Position numbers and translations under genes: made by a program
In this document: positions 8,011-18,370 of the stretch, piece by piece
Numbering within the stretch: the stretch's first letter is position 1
Layout: the number at the start of each line of letters is the position of its first letter
Assembly: GCF_003576595.1 (NCBI RefSeq)
Contig: NZ_NQOU01000001.1
Span: forward strand, 312,337 to 376,336
Length of the DNA stretch: 64,000 nt
Reading direction: 5' to 3'
From: Neopusillimonas maritima
GTDB lineage: Bacteria > Pseudomonadota > Gammaproteobacteria > Burkholderiales > Burkholderiaceae_B
Notes under the pieces: model-generated
What the model was told of the DNA's origin: nothing
Database searches by the model: none
What the model saw: the letters and a program-made list of their open reading frames with translations, nothing else

Positions 8011-9693
8011 ATGAGCCAGGCGTCCGCTTTGCTGGCTCGTTTCCCCGCCGCTGCAAAATTGGGCCAGCTTCCCAAGCCGGTTCTTATTGGTATTGCGTCG
8101 GGCATCCTGGCCTTAATTGTTGTTATTGCACTCTGGGCTCGACCGGCCGACTACAAGGTTTTGTTTTCAAACCTGGAAGACCGCGATGGTGGGGCGATTG
8201 TTGCCGCCTTAAGCCAAATGAATGTGCCGTACCGTATTTCCAACAACGGAACTGCTATTCTTGTCCCCGCCGATCAAGTTCACGCCACGCGTCTGCAACT
8301 TGCGGAACAAGGTTTACCCCAAAGCGGTGAAGTGGGCTTCGAGCTCCTCGATAATACCCAGTTCGGGGCCAGCCAGTTTACCGAGCAAGTCACCTATCAA
8401 CGTGCTCTTGAGGGCGAACTTGCCAGCTCGGTCGAAGCAGTACACAGTGTGAAAAGCGCCCGCGTTCACCTTGCTATACCACGCGAATCGCTGTTTGTAC
8501 GTCAACGGCAAGATCCCACAGCGTCCGTCCTGATTACGCTCTATCCGGGGCGAACGCTTAGCGAAGCCCAGGTTTCAGCAATAACCTGGCTGGTTTCCGC
8601 AAGCATCCCCAAACTATCGCCTGAAAAAGTATCGGTAGTCGATCAAACCGGCCGCTTGTTAACTCAACCGTCCGGGGAAGCGGGTCTGCAAAACAATCGC
8701 CGATCCCTTATTAATGACGTCGAACAGCGCACAGTAGAGCGCATTATGAATCTACTCACTCCACTGGTCGGGGCGGGCAATGTCCGGGCTCAGGCCAGCG
8801 CCGACTTCGACTTTTCAGTACGCGAACAAACTTCCGAAGTCTATCGCCCGAACCAAACACCCGGTGAAGCGGCGGTTCGCAGCAAACAAATCAGTTCGTC
8901 GGACCAATACGATGTTTTACCGCCGGCCGGTGTACCGGGCGCGTTAACCAACCAGCCACCGGTCAACGCGCAAGCGCCGATCGTTGAACCGCCTGCGGCC
9001 CCGGACGACGCAGCCGCGCAAAACAACGAAGCCGACAATGCCAACAACAACCAAAACGGCAACGCGAACAACAACGCGCCCGAAGGGCCGGCGTCGATTC
9101 AGCGCGACTCTACCGTCAACTACGAAGTTGACCGCACAATCAGCCATGTCAAGGGCCCTGCAGGCTCACTTCGTCGCCTGTCTGTCGCGGTCGTGCTGAA
9201 CCATCGGCTTAACCAGGAAGGCGAATACGAGCCCCTACCCGAGGCCACTTTGGCAAACATCGAACAAATTGTGCGCGATGCGATGGGCTATTCGCAAGAA
9301 CGCGGCGACACTGTCACCGTCATCAACAGTCCGTTTTCGGAAAATCAACAGCCTGAAATTCCGGTTTGGAAAAATCCGCATTACCACGACCTTGCACTCG
9401 AGGCACTTGAGTACCTGTTGATTGCTCTGGCTGTGTTCATTGTGTGGCGCAAAGTACTGCGGCCGTTGATACAGAGCCTGGCCCAGACTCGCGTCGCAAC
9501 CGAACCGGCCGAGCCGGACTCTTCAGCCGCCGGTGCGCTGCGACGCAGCACTGAGGCTGACGAAATGCGGCGAGCATCGGATATTTCCCGTTACGAAGAA
9601 AACCTGAAATCCGCCCGCGAACTGGCCGAGAAAGACCCTCGTGCGGTTGCAATGGTACTAAGAGCATGGATGGATAAAAATGGCAAACCTTGA
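8011..9693 (+). CDS. fliF: Flagellar MS-ring protein FliF
   Basis: FliF builds the MS ring in the inner membrane, the base on which rotor and export gate assemble. The 560-residue product has an N-terminal membrane segment (about residues 24-43), the YscJ/FliF ring-building domain (DYKVLFSNLEDRDGGAIVAAL, AIPRESLF, PTASVLI), an Asn/Ala-rich linker (about 320-365), and a second membrane segment (about 463-480). The cytoplasmic tail that binds FliG ends in AVAMVLRAWMDKNGKP. It heads a rightward operon through fliR; its 3' end overlaps fliG by 14 bp. Confidence 0.97.
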   Translation: MSQASALLARFPAAAKLGQLPKPVLIGIASGILALIVVIALWARPADYKVLFSNLEDRDGGAIVAALSQMNVPYRISNNGTAILVPADQVHATRLQLAEQGLPQSGEVGFELLDNTQFGASQFTEQVTYQRALEGELASSVEAVHSVKSARVHLAIPRESLFVRQRQDPTASVLITLYPGRTLSEAQVSAITWLVSASIPKLSPEKVSVVDQTGRLLTQPSGEAGLQNNRRSLINDVEQRTVERIMNLLTPLVGAGNVRAQASADFDFSVREQTSEVYRPNQTPGEAAVRSKQISSSDQYDVLPPAGVPGALTNQPPVNAQAPIVEPPAAPDDAAAQNNEADNANNNQNGNANNNAPEGPASIQRDSTVNYEVDRTISHVKGPAGSLRRLSVAVVLNHRLNQEGEYEPLPEATLANIEQIVRDAMGYSQERGDTVTVINSPFSENQQPEIPVWKNPHYHDLALEALEYLLIALAVFIVWRKVLRPLIQSLAQTRVATEPAEPDSSAAGALRRSTEADEMRRASDISRYEENLKSARELAEKDPRAVAMVLRAWMDKNGKP

Positions 9694-10681
9694 AAATGAA
9701 ATGGAGCGCTGCGCCGTTTTGTTGATGTCCCTGGGCGAGGACGTCGCGGCGGACGTTTTCAAACATCTTTCCGCGCCCGAGATCCAGCGGATCAGTGGTG
9801 CCATGGCGAACCTTAAGCAATTCACCCGCAAAGATGTGGATCAGGTTATCTCGGAGTTTCGCCAAGAGGCTGACCAGTTCATGGCGGTTTCGATCGGCTC
9901 GGAAGACTACATTCGTTCGGTACTGACCAAGGCATTGGGCAATGACCGTGCCGCCGGACTCATCGAAGACATTCTTGATGCCGACGCCGGTGCAGGGGGT
10001 ATTGATGCACTAAATTGGCTCGATGCGAATAGTGTTGCGGAACTGATTGCCGACGAACACCCGCAAATTATCGCAACGATTCTGGTGCACCTGGAGCGAG
10101 ACCGGGCTTCTGCGGTACTTGAGCTCTTGCCTGAGCGTTTGCGCAACGACGTCATGCTGCGTATCGCCACATTTGGCGGGGTACAACCGGCCGCTCTGTC
10201 TGAGTTAACCGACGTGCTGAATAATCTGCTCTCGGGCCAGGGCGCCAAACGCAGCAAACTGGGCGGCGTTCGTACCGCCGCCGAAATTCTAAACTTCATG
10301 AGCTCCTCCGAAGAGGAAATAGTGATGAGCAATCTGCAGCAGCTCGACGCAGATCTTGCCCAACGCATTTCAGAGGAAATGTTTGTGTTCGAGAATCTTG
10401 TGGATATCGAAAACACGGCTATTCAACTCATCCTCAAGGAAATCAACACCGACGGGCTCACGATCGCACTCAAAGGCGCGCCGGAAGAACTGCGCGAAAA
10501 ATTCCTCGGCAACATGTCGAATCGCGCGGCAGAGATGTTGCGTGACGACCTGGAGGCCCAAGGTCCTGTACGAATGTCCAAAGTCGAAGAAGAACAGAAG
10601 AATATTCTGGGTGTTGCACGGCGACTCGCAGAGTCAGGCCAAATCAGCCTGACCCGACTTGGAAATGACGAATATGTCTAA
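9680..10681 (+). CDS. fliG: Flagellar motor switch protein FliG
   Basis: FliG is the rotor protein that binds FliF and transmits torque from the MotA stator. The 333-residue protein has the expected three-part armadillo-like organisation, including the conserved EHPQIIATILVHL motif in the middle domain and the charged C-terminal torque helix region (DLAQRISEEMFVFENLVDI). It overlaps fliF (14 bp), so translation is probably coupled; this matches the tight stoichiometry of these two proteins. Confidence 0.97.
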   Translation: MANLENEMERCAVLLMSLGEDVAADVFKHLSAPEIQRISGAMANLKQFTRKDVDQVISEFRQEADQFMAVSIGSEDYIRSVLTKALGNDRAAGLIEDILDADAGAGGIDALNWLDANSVAELIADEHPQIIATILVHLERDRASAVLELLPERLRNDVMLRIATFGGVQPAALSELTDVLNNLLSGQGAKRSKLGGVRTAAEILNFMSSSEEEIVMSNLQQLDADLAQRISEEMFVFENLVDIENTAIQLILKEINTDGLTIALKGAPEELREKFLGNMSNRAAEMLRDDLEAQGPVRMSKVEEEQKNILGVARRLAESGQISLTRLGNDEYV

Positions 10682-11522
10682 CCCAAACGCGTCTAACTCG
10701 AACTCACCTATGGCCTGGCGGCGCCTGGAACTGCATGAACTAAGCAGTCAGGCAAGCGGTCGCGTTGCTCAACCGGTTAACGAAAACAATTTGAAAGAGC
10801 CTGGCCGAGCGCGCCAGTTCTCTCCTGAAAAGCTCAACCGCGCCGCGCTGCGTGCGAACGCGCCTGCCGAGTCGGACATACCCCAAGACGTACTTCAGGA
10901 ACTTGAACGTATCAGCCTGAACGCGCGCGAAGAAGCCACCCGAAAAGGTTTTGAGCAGGGCAAACAACAAGGCCTGAAAGAAGGTCGTGCAGCCGGGCAC
11001 GCAGAAGGCTTTAAAGCAGGTCACGATGAGGGATATCAGGACGGCCATAAAGAGGGGTACGAAAACGGTCTGCGCGAAGGTCAAACCTTGTCGGGCGAAG
11101 AAGCCCGAAAAATGAAAATACTGGCCGACAACCTGGGCGAATCTCTCAGCCGGATTGATCAACAAGTCAGCGATGCATTGGTAACACTGGCTCTGGATAT
11201 TGCGCGTCAGGTTATTCGTACCGCACTTGCGGCTCGGCCCGAATACATTATTGAAACCGTACAAGACATTCTTCTTACAGAAACATCGGACCAAGGCTTC
11301 TTGTGCATCCGCATGCATCCCGACGATATCACTATCGTACGCCGCCACCTTAAAGACGACCCTCGTCTTCAAAAATGGCAACTATTAAGCGATGCAACCA
11401 TTGAGCGCGGCGGCTGTATGGCCGAAACGTCTTTAGGCAGCATCGACGCCACCTTGCAAACACGCTGGAGCCGCGTGGCCGGGCTTTTGCAGGAAAACAC
11501 TCAATGGCTGGAGGAAGGCTGA
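10674..11522 (+). CDS. fliH: Flagellar assembly protein FliH
   Basis: FliH is the cytoplasmic stator that binds and restrains the FliI ATPase. The product (282 residues from ATG 10674, with GGAA 10 bp upstream; in-frame TTG 10659 and ATG 10665 are alternatives) carries the diagnostic run of GxxxG-type repeats ([37 protein letters not shown]; about residues 93-142), then the conserved FliH/V-ATPase-E-like C-terminal domain ([29 protein letters not shown]). It overlaps fliG by 8 bp and its TGA overlaps the fliI start. Confidence 0.93.
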   Translation: MSNPNASNSNSPMAWRRLELHELSSQASGRVAQPVNENNLKEPGRARQFSPEKLNRAALRANAPAESDIPQDVLQELERISLNAREEATRKGFEQGKQQGLKEGRAAGHAEGFKAGHDEGYQDGHKEGYENGLREGQTLSGEEARKMKILADNLGESLSRIDQQVSDALVTLALDIARQVIRTALAARPEYIIETVQDILLTETSDQGFLCIRMHPDDITIVRRHLKDDPRLQKWQLLSDATIERGGCMAETSLGSIDATLQTRWSRVAGLLQENTQWLEEG

Positions 11523-12982
11523 TGGGCGAGCCCGCACTACCCTCCACCGCCCAACATTGGTTCGACCGGCTTGAAACGGCCTCGAACCTGGTCAGTACCA
11601 CTGAGTCCTGGAACGCCTATGGTCGCGTCACCCGTGCCACCGGCTTAATTCTGGAAGCCACCGGATTACGTCTGGCCGTGGGCGCGGCATGCCGTGTGGA
11701 AATTTCCGCCCGCCACGGTCAATGGGCCGAAGCGGAAGTGGTGGGTTTTCATGGCAACACGTTGTTTCTGATGCCACAAAGCGATATATCGGGCCTGCCG
11801 CCGGGCGCACGCGTCATGCCCGCCGAAACGGCTGTTTTAAACACCCCCAACACTCAAAAACGGGGAAACCAGCGCCCTTCAGCCATTACCACTCAAGCGC
11901 GCCATTTGCCGGTTGGAGACGCTTTACTGGGGCGCGTCCTCGATGGCGCCGGTCGACCGCTCGATAATCTGGGGCCATTGAAAAATGTTGCGCAAGCCCC
12001 GCTCAGCGCCGTCGCGCTCAATCCGCTTGAACGCGCGCCCATTCGATCCGTCCTCGACGTCGGTGTGCGCGCTATCAACGGTTTGCTCACCGTGGGCCGC
12101 GGCCAACGCATGGGCTTGTTTGCCGGATCCGGTGTGGGTAAAAGCGTGTTGCTTGGCATGATGGCACGCTACACAAAAGCCGATGTCATTGTGGTGGGAT
12201 TAATCGGCGAAAGGGGTCGTGAAGTACAAGAATTCATTGAACACAACCTTGGGCCCGACGGCTTGCAGCGGTCTGTTGTCGTTGCCGCACCAGCCGACGT
12301 CTCACCCCTTTTACGCATTCAGGGCGCCGTTTACGCCACGCGACTTGCCGAGCATTTCCGCGATGACGGGAAAAACGTTCTGTTGATTATGGACTCCCTG
12401 ACACGTTACGCCATGGCGCAGCGGGAAATTGCATTGGCGATTGGTGAACCGCCCGCCACGAAAGGCTACCCTCCTTCCGTTTTTGCCAAATTACCTGCGT
12501 TGGTGGAACGTGCAGGAAACGGCGCCCCGGTGAACGGCAAACCGGCCGGCTCCATTACCGCGTTCTACACGGTACTTACCGAAGCCGACGACCAGCAGGA
12601 CCCAATCGCCGATTCGGCAAGGGCCATCCTGGACGGTCACGTCGTGCTTTCGCGTCAACTTGCCGAAGCCGGCCACTACCCCGCAATTGACATTGAAGCG
12701 TCGATTTCAAGGGTCATGGCGGGCATCGTGCCCGGAGAGCGCATCACCATGGTGCACCAGTTCAAACAAATGCTTTCCCGCTACCAACGTAATCGCGACT
12801 TACTAGCGGTGGGTGCCTACAAAGCGGGAAGCGACCCGAAAATTGACGAAGCAATTCACAAATACCCCTGGCTTGAAGCTTTTCTTCAGCAGGGGATGCA
12901 AGAGCGTGTTGACTATGACGCCGCCTGCCACGATCTCGCGGCGTTAATGGGGCAAAAAAATTCAGGAGGACTAAATGGCTAA
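11522..12982 (+). CDS. fliI: Flagellum-specific ATP synthase FliI
   Basis: FliI is the hexameric ATPase of the flagellar type III export apparatus. The ATG at 11522 is chosen because GGAGGAAGG at 11510-11518 sits at ideal distance; this gives 486 residues, against 492 from an upstream ATG at 11504. Walker A is AGSGVGKS (201-208). The AAA/F1-beta-like catalytic region follows, with [35 protein letters not shown] and [15 protein letters not shown]. It is translationally linked to fliH (TGATG) and overlaps fliJ by 8 bp. Confidence 0.97.
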   Translation: MGEPALPSTAQHWFDRLETASNLVSTTESWNAYGRVTRATGLILEATGLRLAVGAACRVEISARHGQWAEAEVVGFHGNTLFLMPQSDISGLPPGARVMPAETAVLNTPNTQKRGNQRPSAITTQARHLPVGDALLGRVLDGAGRPLDNLGPLKNVAQAPLSAVALNPLERAPIRSVLDVGVRAINGLLTVGRGQRMGLFAGSGVGKSVLLGMMARYTKADVIVVGLIGERGREVQEFIEHNLGPDGLQRSVVVAAPADVSPLLRIQGAVYATRLAEHFRDDGKNVLLIMDSLTRYAMAQREIALAIGEPPATKGYPPSVFAKLPALVERAGNGAPVNGKPAGSITAFYTVLTEADDQQDPIADSARAILDGHVVLSRQLAEAGHYPAIDIEASISRVMAGIVPGERITMVHQFKQMLSRYQRNRDLLAVGAYKAGSDPKIDEAIHKYPWLEAFLQQGMQERVDYDAACHDLAALMGQKNSGGLNG

Positions 12983-13424
12983 GAATTCCGCATTAACGAC
13001 CCTGATCGACCTCACCAAAGATAAAACCAATGACGTTGCGAAACAACTACAAAACCTGACATCCAGCCGCCAGAGCGCGCACGAGCAGCTTGAAACATTG
13101 CACACCTACCGACAAGATTACGCCCAACGCCTTCAACAAGCGATGACCACCGGCTTGTCAGCGGCGAATTATCACAATTTTAGGCAGTTTATCGCCACTT
13201 TGGACGAAGCTATTTCGCAGCAAAATAAAGTCGTGGCGCAAATTGACGCTAACGTCGAGCTACGCAAGAAAGAGTGGGTCGACCAAAAGCGGCAGCTATC
13301 GTCCTATGAAACGTTGTTAAGCCGCCAGGAACGGCAGGCCGCTCAACGCGAGAATCGAATTGAGCAACGCACGAACGACGAATTGTCCATGAACCTTTTT
13401 CGCCGCGCGCACCACAGTCATTAA
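12975..13424 (+). CDS. fliJ: Flagellar export protein FliJ
   Basis: FliJ is a small coiled-coil protein, resembling the gamma subunit of F1-ATPase, that sits in the FliI ring and carries export chaperones. The 149-residue product is almost entirely helical and rich in Gln, Arg and Glu (for example QLENL-like heptads and [17 protein letters not shown] near the end), of typical length, and lies between fliI and fliK. An AGGAGG site at 12963-12968 precedes ATG 12975. Confidence 0.92.
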   Translation: MAKNSALTTLIDLTKDKTNDVAKQLQNLTSSRQSAHEQLETLHTYRQDYAQRLQQAMTTGLSAANYHNFRQFIATLDEAISQQNKVVAQIDANVELRKKEWVDQKRQLSSYETLLSRQERQAAQRENRIEQRTNDELSMNLFRRAHHSH

Positions 13425-13439
13425 CGGAGCACTCACAGC

Positions 13440-14885
13440 ATGAACGCACCTACACCGGTTTCCGCGCTGAACGTACTGGCCCGTCCTGAAAGAAGCGCGC
13501 CGCCTCAAGCTTCAGCCAACGAGGGCGGCACGTCATTTTCAAACGCTCTGGAACAACAGAAAAAAGCGGTTGCGCAGAACGAAAAGCCGTCTAATGACGC
13601 ACGCCCAACGGAATCGAAGCCCGGAACTGCGAACGAACAAACCATTGACGAGCGCAATTCGCACGCAAACGAGAGCGCAGAGCAAGAGGCCAATCGATCG
13701 GCGCGCAGCGAAGCTCCGACAGAAAAAACCGTATCCGACACGACAAACAGCGACAAAAAGGCTGAAGATAACAAACTGCGCGGCAACGAGGAAAAACAGC
13801 TCGCCGCCTCTGCCCAAACGAAGGCCTCGCTTGAGTCAATGATTCACGGACTGGCCCCCACTACCGTTGAAAAAGCAATGGACCAACCCACGGCGTCCGA
13901 TCCAAAGCATGCGCTGGAAATAAATCCTGCAATAACGGAAAAAACGACAAACAGAAGTATTTCCGCCAATGAAATTCTTGTCGACAAATCGGCAACGAAT
14001 CCAGTAAAAAATCGAACTGCAGCCTTAGGCGAAATGCAGGAAGCCATTAACGACGCGTCTTTTAACGGCAAAAGCAACCGGGAAGCGAGCCTGCTCAGCG
14101 TGCAAACCGCCGGACATCAGGCAGGCGCAGCGATTGTAAAAACCAATGGACGCACCGATACAGCGCAAACTGAATTGCTGAATGGCCGCATCAGTGCTCA
14201 TAGGCTCGACGGCACCAACCCACAACAAATCGAAGCCGCCTTTAATCGGTCCGAAAATACCTCCGCATTCCTTGACCGTGTTGTCGAGGCGCGACGCATG
14301 AGCGGACAGCAATTATTGCAAAGTACGCTACACAGCGACATAGCTGCCACAGCCGCCGAACGCACGGCAGGGGGTTCCGAAGCTGTTTCAGGCATCCTCA
14401 TGGGAAGCTCGAACACCACTGCTTTTTCACTCGGATCGGCAACAGTGTCGACACCCATGGGTCACACACAATGGGGCCGCGACTTCAGCCAGCAGGTCAG
14501 TTCGTTTGGGCAGCAGCTCAGAAACGGGCTGCAAACCATCGAGTTACGCCTGGACCCGCCCGATTTGGGGCCGATTCGCATCTCCTTGAGCATGTCTGAC
14601 AACGTCGCCCAGGCTTCGTTCATTTCCCCTCATGCTGCAGTGCGTCACGCTGTGGAACAAGCGCTTCCGCAATTGCAGGAGCAATTAGCGCAAGCAGGGA
14701 TCTCGTTAGGACAAACATCGGTCGGTGAACAACATCAGCCAGGGCAAGGATCCCAAAACACGGCAATGTCGAACACCACAACAACCGCATCGTCATCCGG
14801 TGACGCTCATGCCGCTGACGAAACAGCCCAACCCCAGATTGCCGCCCAGCGTTCTCACAATGGGCAAGTTGATACCTTTGCCTAA
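13440..14885 (+). CDS. fliK: Flagellar hook-length control protein FliK
   Basis: FliK is the secreted ruler that measures the hook and switches export from hook to filament subunits via FlhB. The 481-residue product has a long hydrophilic, low-complexity N-terminal ruler region (about residues 1-330, rich in Ala, Glu, Asn, Ser and Lys). The compact Flg_hook switch domain (about 345-440) contains WGRDFSQQVSSFGQQL, TIELRLDPPDLGPIRISLSM and AVRHAVEQALPQLQEQL. A Gln/Ser/Thr-rich tail follows. It sits in the standard place between fliJ and fliL. A second FliK-like protein is encoded at 5682-7052. Confidence 0.94.
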   Translation: MNAPTPVSALNVLARPERSAPPQASANEGGTSFSNALEQQKKAVAQNEKPSNDARPTESKPGTANEQTIDERNSHANESAEQEANRSARSEAPTEKTVSDTTNSDKKAEDNKLRGNEEKQLAASAQTKASLESMIHGLAPTTVEKAMDQPTASDPKHALEINPAITEKTTNRSISANEILVDKSATNPVKNRTAALGEMQEAINDASFNGKSNREASLLSVQTAGHQAGAAIVKTNGRTDTAQTELLNGRISAHRLDGTNPQQIEAAFNRSENTSAFLDRVVEARRMSGQQLLQSTLHSDIAATAAERTAGGSEAVSGILMGSSNTTAFSLGSATVSTPMGHTQWGRDFSQQVSSFGQQLRNGLQTIELRLDPPDLGPIRISLSMSDNVAQASFISPHAAVRHAVEQALPQLQEQLAQAGISLGQTSVGEQHQPGQGSQNTAMSNTTTTASSSGDAHAADETAQPQIAAQRSHNGQVDTFA

Positions 14886-14908
14886 TCTGTTTGAGTTGTA
14901 GAAAATTA

Positions 14909-15370
14909 ATGAAATTACTGAAACTTAGCTTACTTGTCGTTGCCATTATTGCCGTTACCCTGGGCAGCACGTTTTATTATTTGTCGGCCACCGGTGTTTT
15001 GGGCGCCTCGGAAGCGCAAGCCCAAAATACGCTGGAAACGCCTCCACCCATCAAACCTATTTTCCTGCCGCTGGAACCCTTTACCGTTACGTTGCGCGAC
15101 AACGATAGTTTGAATCGCATTCTGTATGTGGAAATTACCTTGCGAACGGGCGATGAAGCATCGAAGCTGCATCTGGAACAATATATGCCTGAAGTACGTA
15201 ACCGCATCATCACGGCACTTTCAAGCTACTCGCCCTCATTTCTGCAAACAAACGACGGCCGTGCAACCCTGGCCCGGGAAATACAGGTCTCTTTACAAGA
15301 ACCTTACGAACCCGACCCCACCAAAGCAAAACTCTCCAGCGTGTTGTTTACCGCTTTTGTGATCCAGTAA
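14909..15370 (+). CDS. fliL: Flagellar basal body-associated protein FliL
   Basis: FliL is a single-span inner-membrane protein that surrounds or supports the MotAB stator. From ATG 14909 the product is 153 residues: a short cytoplasmic start (MKLLK), one membrane helix (about residues 5-27), and a periplasmic stomatin-like domain with PFTVTLRDNDSLNRILYVEITLRTGDE and VRNRIITALSSYSPSFL. An in-frame TTG at 14891 is possible but lacks support. The gene ends one base before the fliM start. Confidence 0.94.
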   Translation: MKLLKLSLLVVAIIAVTLGSTFYYLSATGVLGASEAQAQNTLETPPPIKPIFLPLEPFTVTLRDNDSLNRILYVEITLRTGDEASKLHLEQYMPEVRNRIITALSSYSPSFLQTNDGRATLAREIQVSLQEPYEPDPTKAKLSSVLFTAFVIQ

Positions 15371-16384
15371 ATGTCGTACTCCAACTTTCTCTCGCAAGAC
15401 GAAGTCGATGCCATTATCGCCAATATGACCGGCGAGGACGCCAATGCGTCCAAAAAATCGGGTACAGCCGATTCCGGCGTTCGTCCGTACGACTTAAGCT
15501 CGCCCGACCGGGTGGTGCGGCATCGCATGCACACGCTGGAGCTGATTCACGAGCGCTTTGGCCGGCGCATGCGCGCCGTGCTATTGAATTTCATGCGACG
15601 TAACGCCGACATCACGGTGTCGGCAATTCGCATACAAAAATACTCCGATTTCGAACGCAACTTGCCTGTTCCAAGCAATCTGAACATGATTGCCATGAAA
15701 CCGCTAAGAGGCACCGCACTATTCACATTCGATCCCAATCTCGTGTTCCTCATCATCGACAGTATGTTTGGCGGTCACGGCCGCTACAACACGCGGGTGG
15801 AAGGACGGGATTTCACAACCACCGAGCAACGCATTATCAGCCGCCTGGTGAACGTGACACTTGACTGTTACAAGGGGTGCTGGGAAAGTATTTACCCGCT
15901 TGAACTGGAGTACATTCGATCGGAAATGTACACCAAGTTCGCCAGTATCACGAGCGGCAATGAAATCGTTGTGGTCTGCTCCTTCCAAATTGAAATCGGC
16001 GCGGCCGGCGGGCACTTGAACATCTGCATTCCCTACTCCATGATCGAACCGGTTCGCGACGTGCTGTCGCGACCGCTTCAAGACACCACACTCGAATCCA
16101 CCGACCAACGCTGGATGCAGCAACTTTCCGGCGAAGTACGCAGTGCGGAGGTTGAACTGGTTGCCGAATTCGGACACATCGACACCACCGTAGGTGGATT
16201 GGTCCGAATGAAAGTAAACGACATTTTGCCGCTTGATTTGCTTCCAAATATTGTTGCCCACGTTGGAGGTGTACCGATACTGGAATGCGGTTACGGCACC
16301 CATAACCATCACTACGCTTTGCGGGTAGAAAAAACCTTGTCCCCAGCGAAAACTGAATTTACTCGAGCTTCTCACCATGACTGA
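15371..16384 (+). CDS. fliM: Flagellar motor switch protein FliM
   Basis: FliM is the C-ring protein that receives phospho-CheY. The 337-residue sequence starts with the CheY-binding peptide (LSQDEVDAI), followed by the CheC-like middle domain (MIAMKPLRGTALFTFDPNLVFLIID, FGGHGRY) and a C-terminal SpoA domain (VGGLVRMKVNDILPLDLLPN). ATG 15371 abuts the fliL stop, and the 3' end overlaps fliN by 8 bp, as in most flagellar operons. Confidence 0.97.
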   Translation: MSYSNFLSQDEVDAIIANMTGEDANASKKSGTADSGVRPYDLSSPDRVVRHRMHTLELIHERFGRRMRAVLLNFMRRNADITVSAIRIQKYSDFERNLPVPSNLNMIAMKPLRGTALFTFDPNLVFLIIDSMFGGHGRYNTRVEGRDFTTTEQRIISRLVNVTLDCYKGCWESIYPLELEYIRSEMYTKFASITSGNEIVVVCSFQIEIGAAGGHLNICIPYSMIEPVRDVLSRPLQDTTLESTDQRWMQQLSGEVRSAEVELVAEFGHIDTTVGGLVRMKVNDILPLDLLPNIVAHVGGVPILECGYGTHNHHYALRVEKTLSPAKTEFTRASHHD

Positions 16385-17003
16385 TCCGACTCACGATCCC
16401 GATAAAGACCCGAACCAAGAAAACGCCCAGGAAACACCTGAGGAGCTGGATACGGATTGGGCTGCCGCCCTGTCAGAACAAGCTGCGGGCACCCAAGGCA
16501 CCCAGGCGGACGGTTTGAAAAGCGACATGGATGATTGGGCTGCAGCGCTTGCCGAGCAAACCGCTGCAACGCAGCCGCAAACCGACGACACCGTGGAAGA
16601 CGCCTCGGCACAAGACAACCCTGCAACAGAGCAAGCAGAAACGAGCGCCTCCGAACAAGGCCTTGACCCAAACCTCGCGCGCCCTGCAGCAGAACAGGTC
16701 TTCCAGCCGCTTTCAAGCGCAACCACCGGTGTTGGCAGCGACATCGACATGATTATGGATATCCCCGTTCAACTCACTGTTGAACTGGGTCGCACCAAGC
16801 TCACCATCAAAAACATCCTGCAACTAGGCCAAGGCTCCATTGTCGAGCTCGACGGCCTGGCGGGTGAACCGATGGATATTTTCGTAAACGGGTATTTAAT
16901 TGCCCAAGGCGAAGTGGTCGTGGTTGATGACAAATACGGCATTCGTCTGACCGATATTATTACGCCGTCAGACCGACTACACCGACTGAATAGTCGTCGA
17001 TAA
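16377..17003 (+). CDS. fliN: Flagellar motor switch protein FliN, with extended N-terminus
   Basis: FliN forms the bottom of the C-ring and binds FliH for export docking. The C-terminal SpoA domain (about residues 120-205: DIPVQLTVELGRTKLTIKNIL, GSIVELDGLAGEPMDIFVNG, GEVVVVDDKYGIRLTDI) is canonical. At 208 residues it is about 70 longer than enteric FliN. The extra N-terminus is acidic and low-complexity and contains two near-identical 16-residue units (D-DWAAAL-EQ-A-TQ) at about 25-40 and 51-66. Overlap with fliM suggests coupled translation. Confidence 0.95.
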   Translation: MTDPTHDPDKDPNQENAQETPEELDTDWAAALSEQAAGTQGTQADGLKSDMDDWAAALAEQTAATQPQTDDTVEDASAQDNPATEQAETSASEQGLDPNLARPAAEQVFQPLSSATTGVGSDIDMIMDIPVQLTVELGRTKLTIKNILQLGQGSIVELDGLAGEPMDIFVNGYLIAQGEVVVVDDKYGIRLTDIITPSDRLHRLNSRR

Positions 17004-17005
17004 TC

Positions 17006-17290
17006 ATGGAAGCGCCCGAAGTCCTTCAACCTATTCTTGCGCTGCTTTTTATTCTTGCGCTTATTTTAGGCGGGGCATGGGTTGCACGCCGTACGGGCTT
17101 GTTGAAAACACGGGGCAAAGCAACCGCCATCCGCGTTGTAGGGTCCCAAAGCCTCGGTGGACGCAGTTTCATCTCGATTGTCGAGGTCGAAAACGCACGC
17201 CTGGTCATTGGTGTTACGCCGCAAAATATTTCCTTGTTGCATACGCTGGAAGATAAAGCAACAACCAACTCAAACCCTTCCGACGCATAA
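17006..17290 (+). CDS. fliO: Flagellar biosynthetic protein FliO
   Basis: FliO is a small membrane protein that helps assemble the FliP ring of the export gate. The 94-residue product has one membrane helix (about residues 9-29: ILALLFILALILGGAWVA) and a small cytoplasmic domain with the family motif IRVVGSQSLGGRSFISIVEV. It is encoded 2 bp after fliN and just before fliP. Confidence 0.92.
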   Translation: MEAPEVLQPILALLFILALILGGAWVARRTGLLKTRGKATAIRVVGSQSLGGRSFISIVEVENARLVIGVTPQNISLLHTLEDKATTNSNPSDA

Positions 17291-17332
17291 ATACACGCTG
17301 TCATGAACCGTCTGTCCGGCGCCTTTCCCTGC

Positions 17333-18076
17333 ATGAAAAGCTTTGCTCTTATCAGCCTGTTGTTGATATTGGCATTGTTATGCCAAGACGCAATGGCCCA
17401 AGCCACCCTGCCCGCGTTCACCACAACGCCCGGGCCAAACGGTGAGCAAACCTATTCACTCAGTCTGCAGACCTTATTACTGCTGACGATGCTATCGTTT
17501 CTGCCGGCCATGTTGCTTATGATGACCGGCTTTACACGCATTATTATCGTTCTGAGCCTGCTTCGAAACGCTATGGGTACCGGTGCTTCACCGCCAAATT
17601 CCGTACTCATCGGCCTTGCGCTGTTCCTGACCATTTTCGCCATGTCACCGGTACTCGACGAAGTCTATACAACGGCTTACCTGCCTCTCAGCCAAGGAGA
17701 ACTTTCGTTCGAAGCGGCACTGGCTGAAGGTGCGCGTCCGTTTCACGCGTTTATGCTGAGCCATACGCGCGAAACCGATTTGTCCCTGTTTGCCAACATG
17801 TCTAATGCCGGCGAGTTCCAAACCCCGCAAGATGTGCCGTTGCGCGTATTGGTGCCCGCTTTTGTTACCAGCGAACTTAAAACTGCATTTCAAATCGGTT
17901 TTACGATTTTCATCCCGTTCTTGATAATTGACCTTGTCGTGGCCAGTGTGCTGATGGCGCTAGGGATGATGATGGTGCCGCCGGTCACCATTTCGTTACC
18001 TTTCAAGCTCATGCTCTTTGTATTGGCCGATGGCTGGCACCTTCTGCTGGGCTCACTTGCACGCAGTTTCTATTGA
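17333..18076 (+). CDS. fliP: Flagellar export gate protein FliP
   Basis: FliP forms the core of the export gate with FliQ and FliR. From ATG 17333 the protein is 247 residues (E. coli-like length) and starts with a clear signal peptide ending AMA-Q. An ATG at 17303 adds ten residues; neither start has a strong ribosome-binding site. Conserved segments include [27 protein letters not shown], the FliP signature around [18 protein letters not shown] and [18 protein letters not shown]. Four membrane spans are visible. Confidence 0.96.
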   Translation: MKSFALISLLLILALLCQDAMAQATLPAFTTTPGPNGEQTYSLSLQTLLLLTMLSFLPAMLLMMTGFTRIIIVLSLLRNAMGTGASPPNSVLIGLALFLTIFAMSPVLDEVYTTAYLPLSQGELSFEAALAEGARPFHAFMLSHTRETDLSLFANMSNAGEFQTPQDVPLRVLVPAFVTSELKTAFQIGFTIFIPFLIIDLVVASVLMALGMMMVPPVTISLPFKLMLFVLADGWHLLLGSLARSFY

Positions 18077-18094
18077 TACGGAGGACTCGACCCG

Positions 18095-18364
18095 ATGACC
18101 CCTGAAACCGTCATGTCGATGACCTACACCGCGCTGAAAGTAGCCTTCTTCCTGGCCGGCCCTGTCTTGCTCATTACGTTGGCAGTGGGTTTGTTAATCA
18201 GTATTTTCCAGGCCGCCACACAAATTAATGAGATGACGCTATCGTTTATTCCGAAGCTGCTGGCAATCGGCGTCACGCTCGCACTAATGGGCCCCTGGCT
18301 AATCGGCACTATGGTGGATTACATCAGGCAATTGCTGCTCTCCTTACCCACTTTGGCCGGCTAA
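18095..18364 (+). CDS. fliQ: Flagellar export gate protein FliQ
   Basis: FliQ is a two-helix membrane protein of the export gate. The 89-residue product has the standard length, with spans around residues 17-37 and 53-73 and the characteristic GLLISIFQAATQINEMTLSF stretch. A GGAGG site (18081-18085) precedes ATG 18095. It lies between fliP and fliR. Confidence 0.95.
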   Translation: MTPETVMSMTYTALKVAFFLAGPVLLITLAVGLLISIFQAATQINEMTLSFIPKLLAIGVTLALMGPWLIGTMVDYIRQLLLSLPTLAG

Positions 18365-18370
18365 TGCGCC

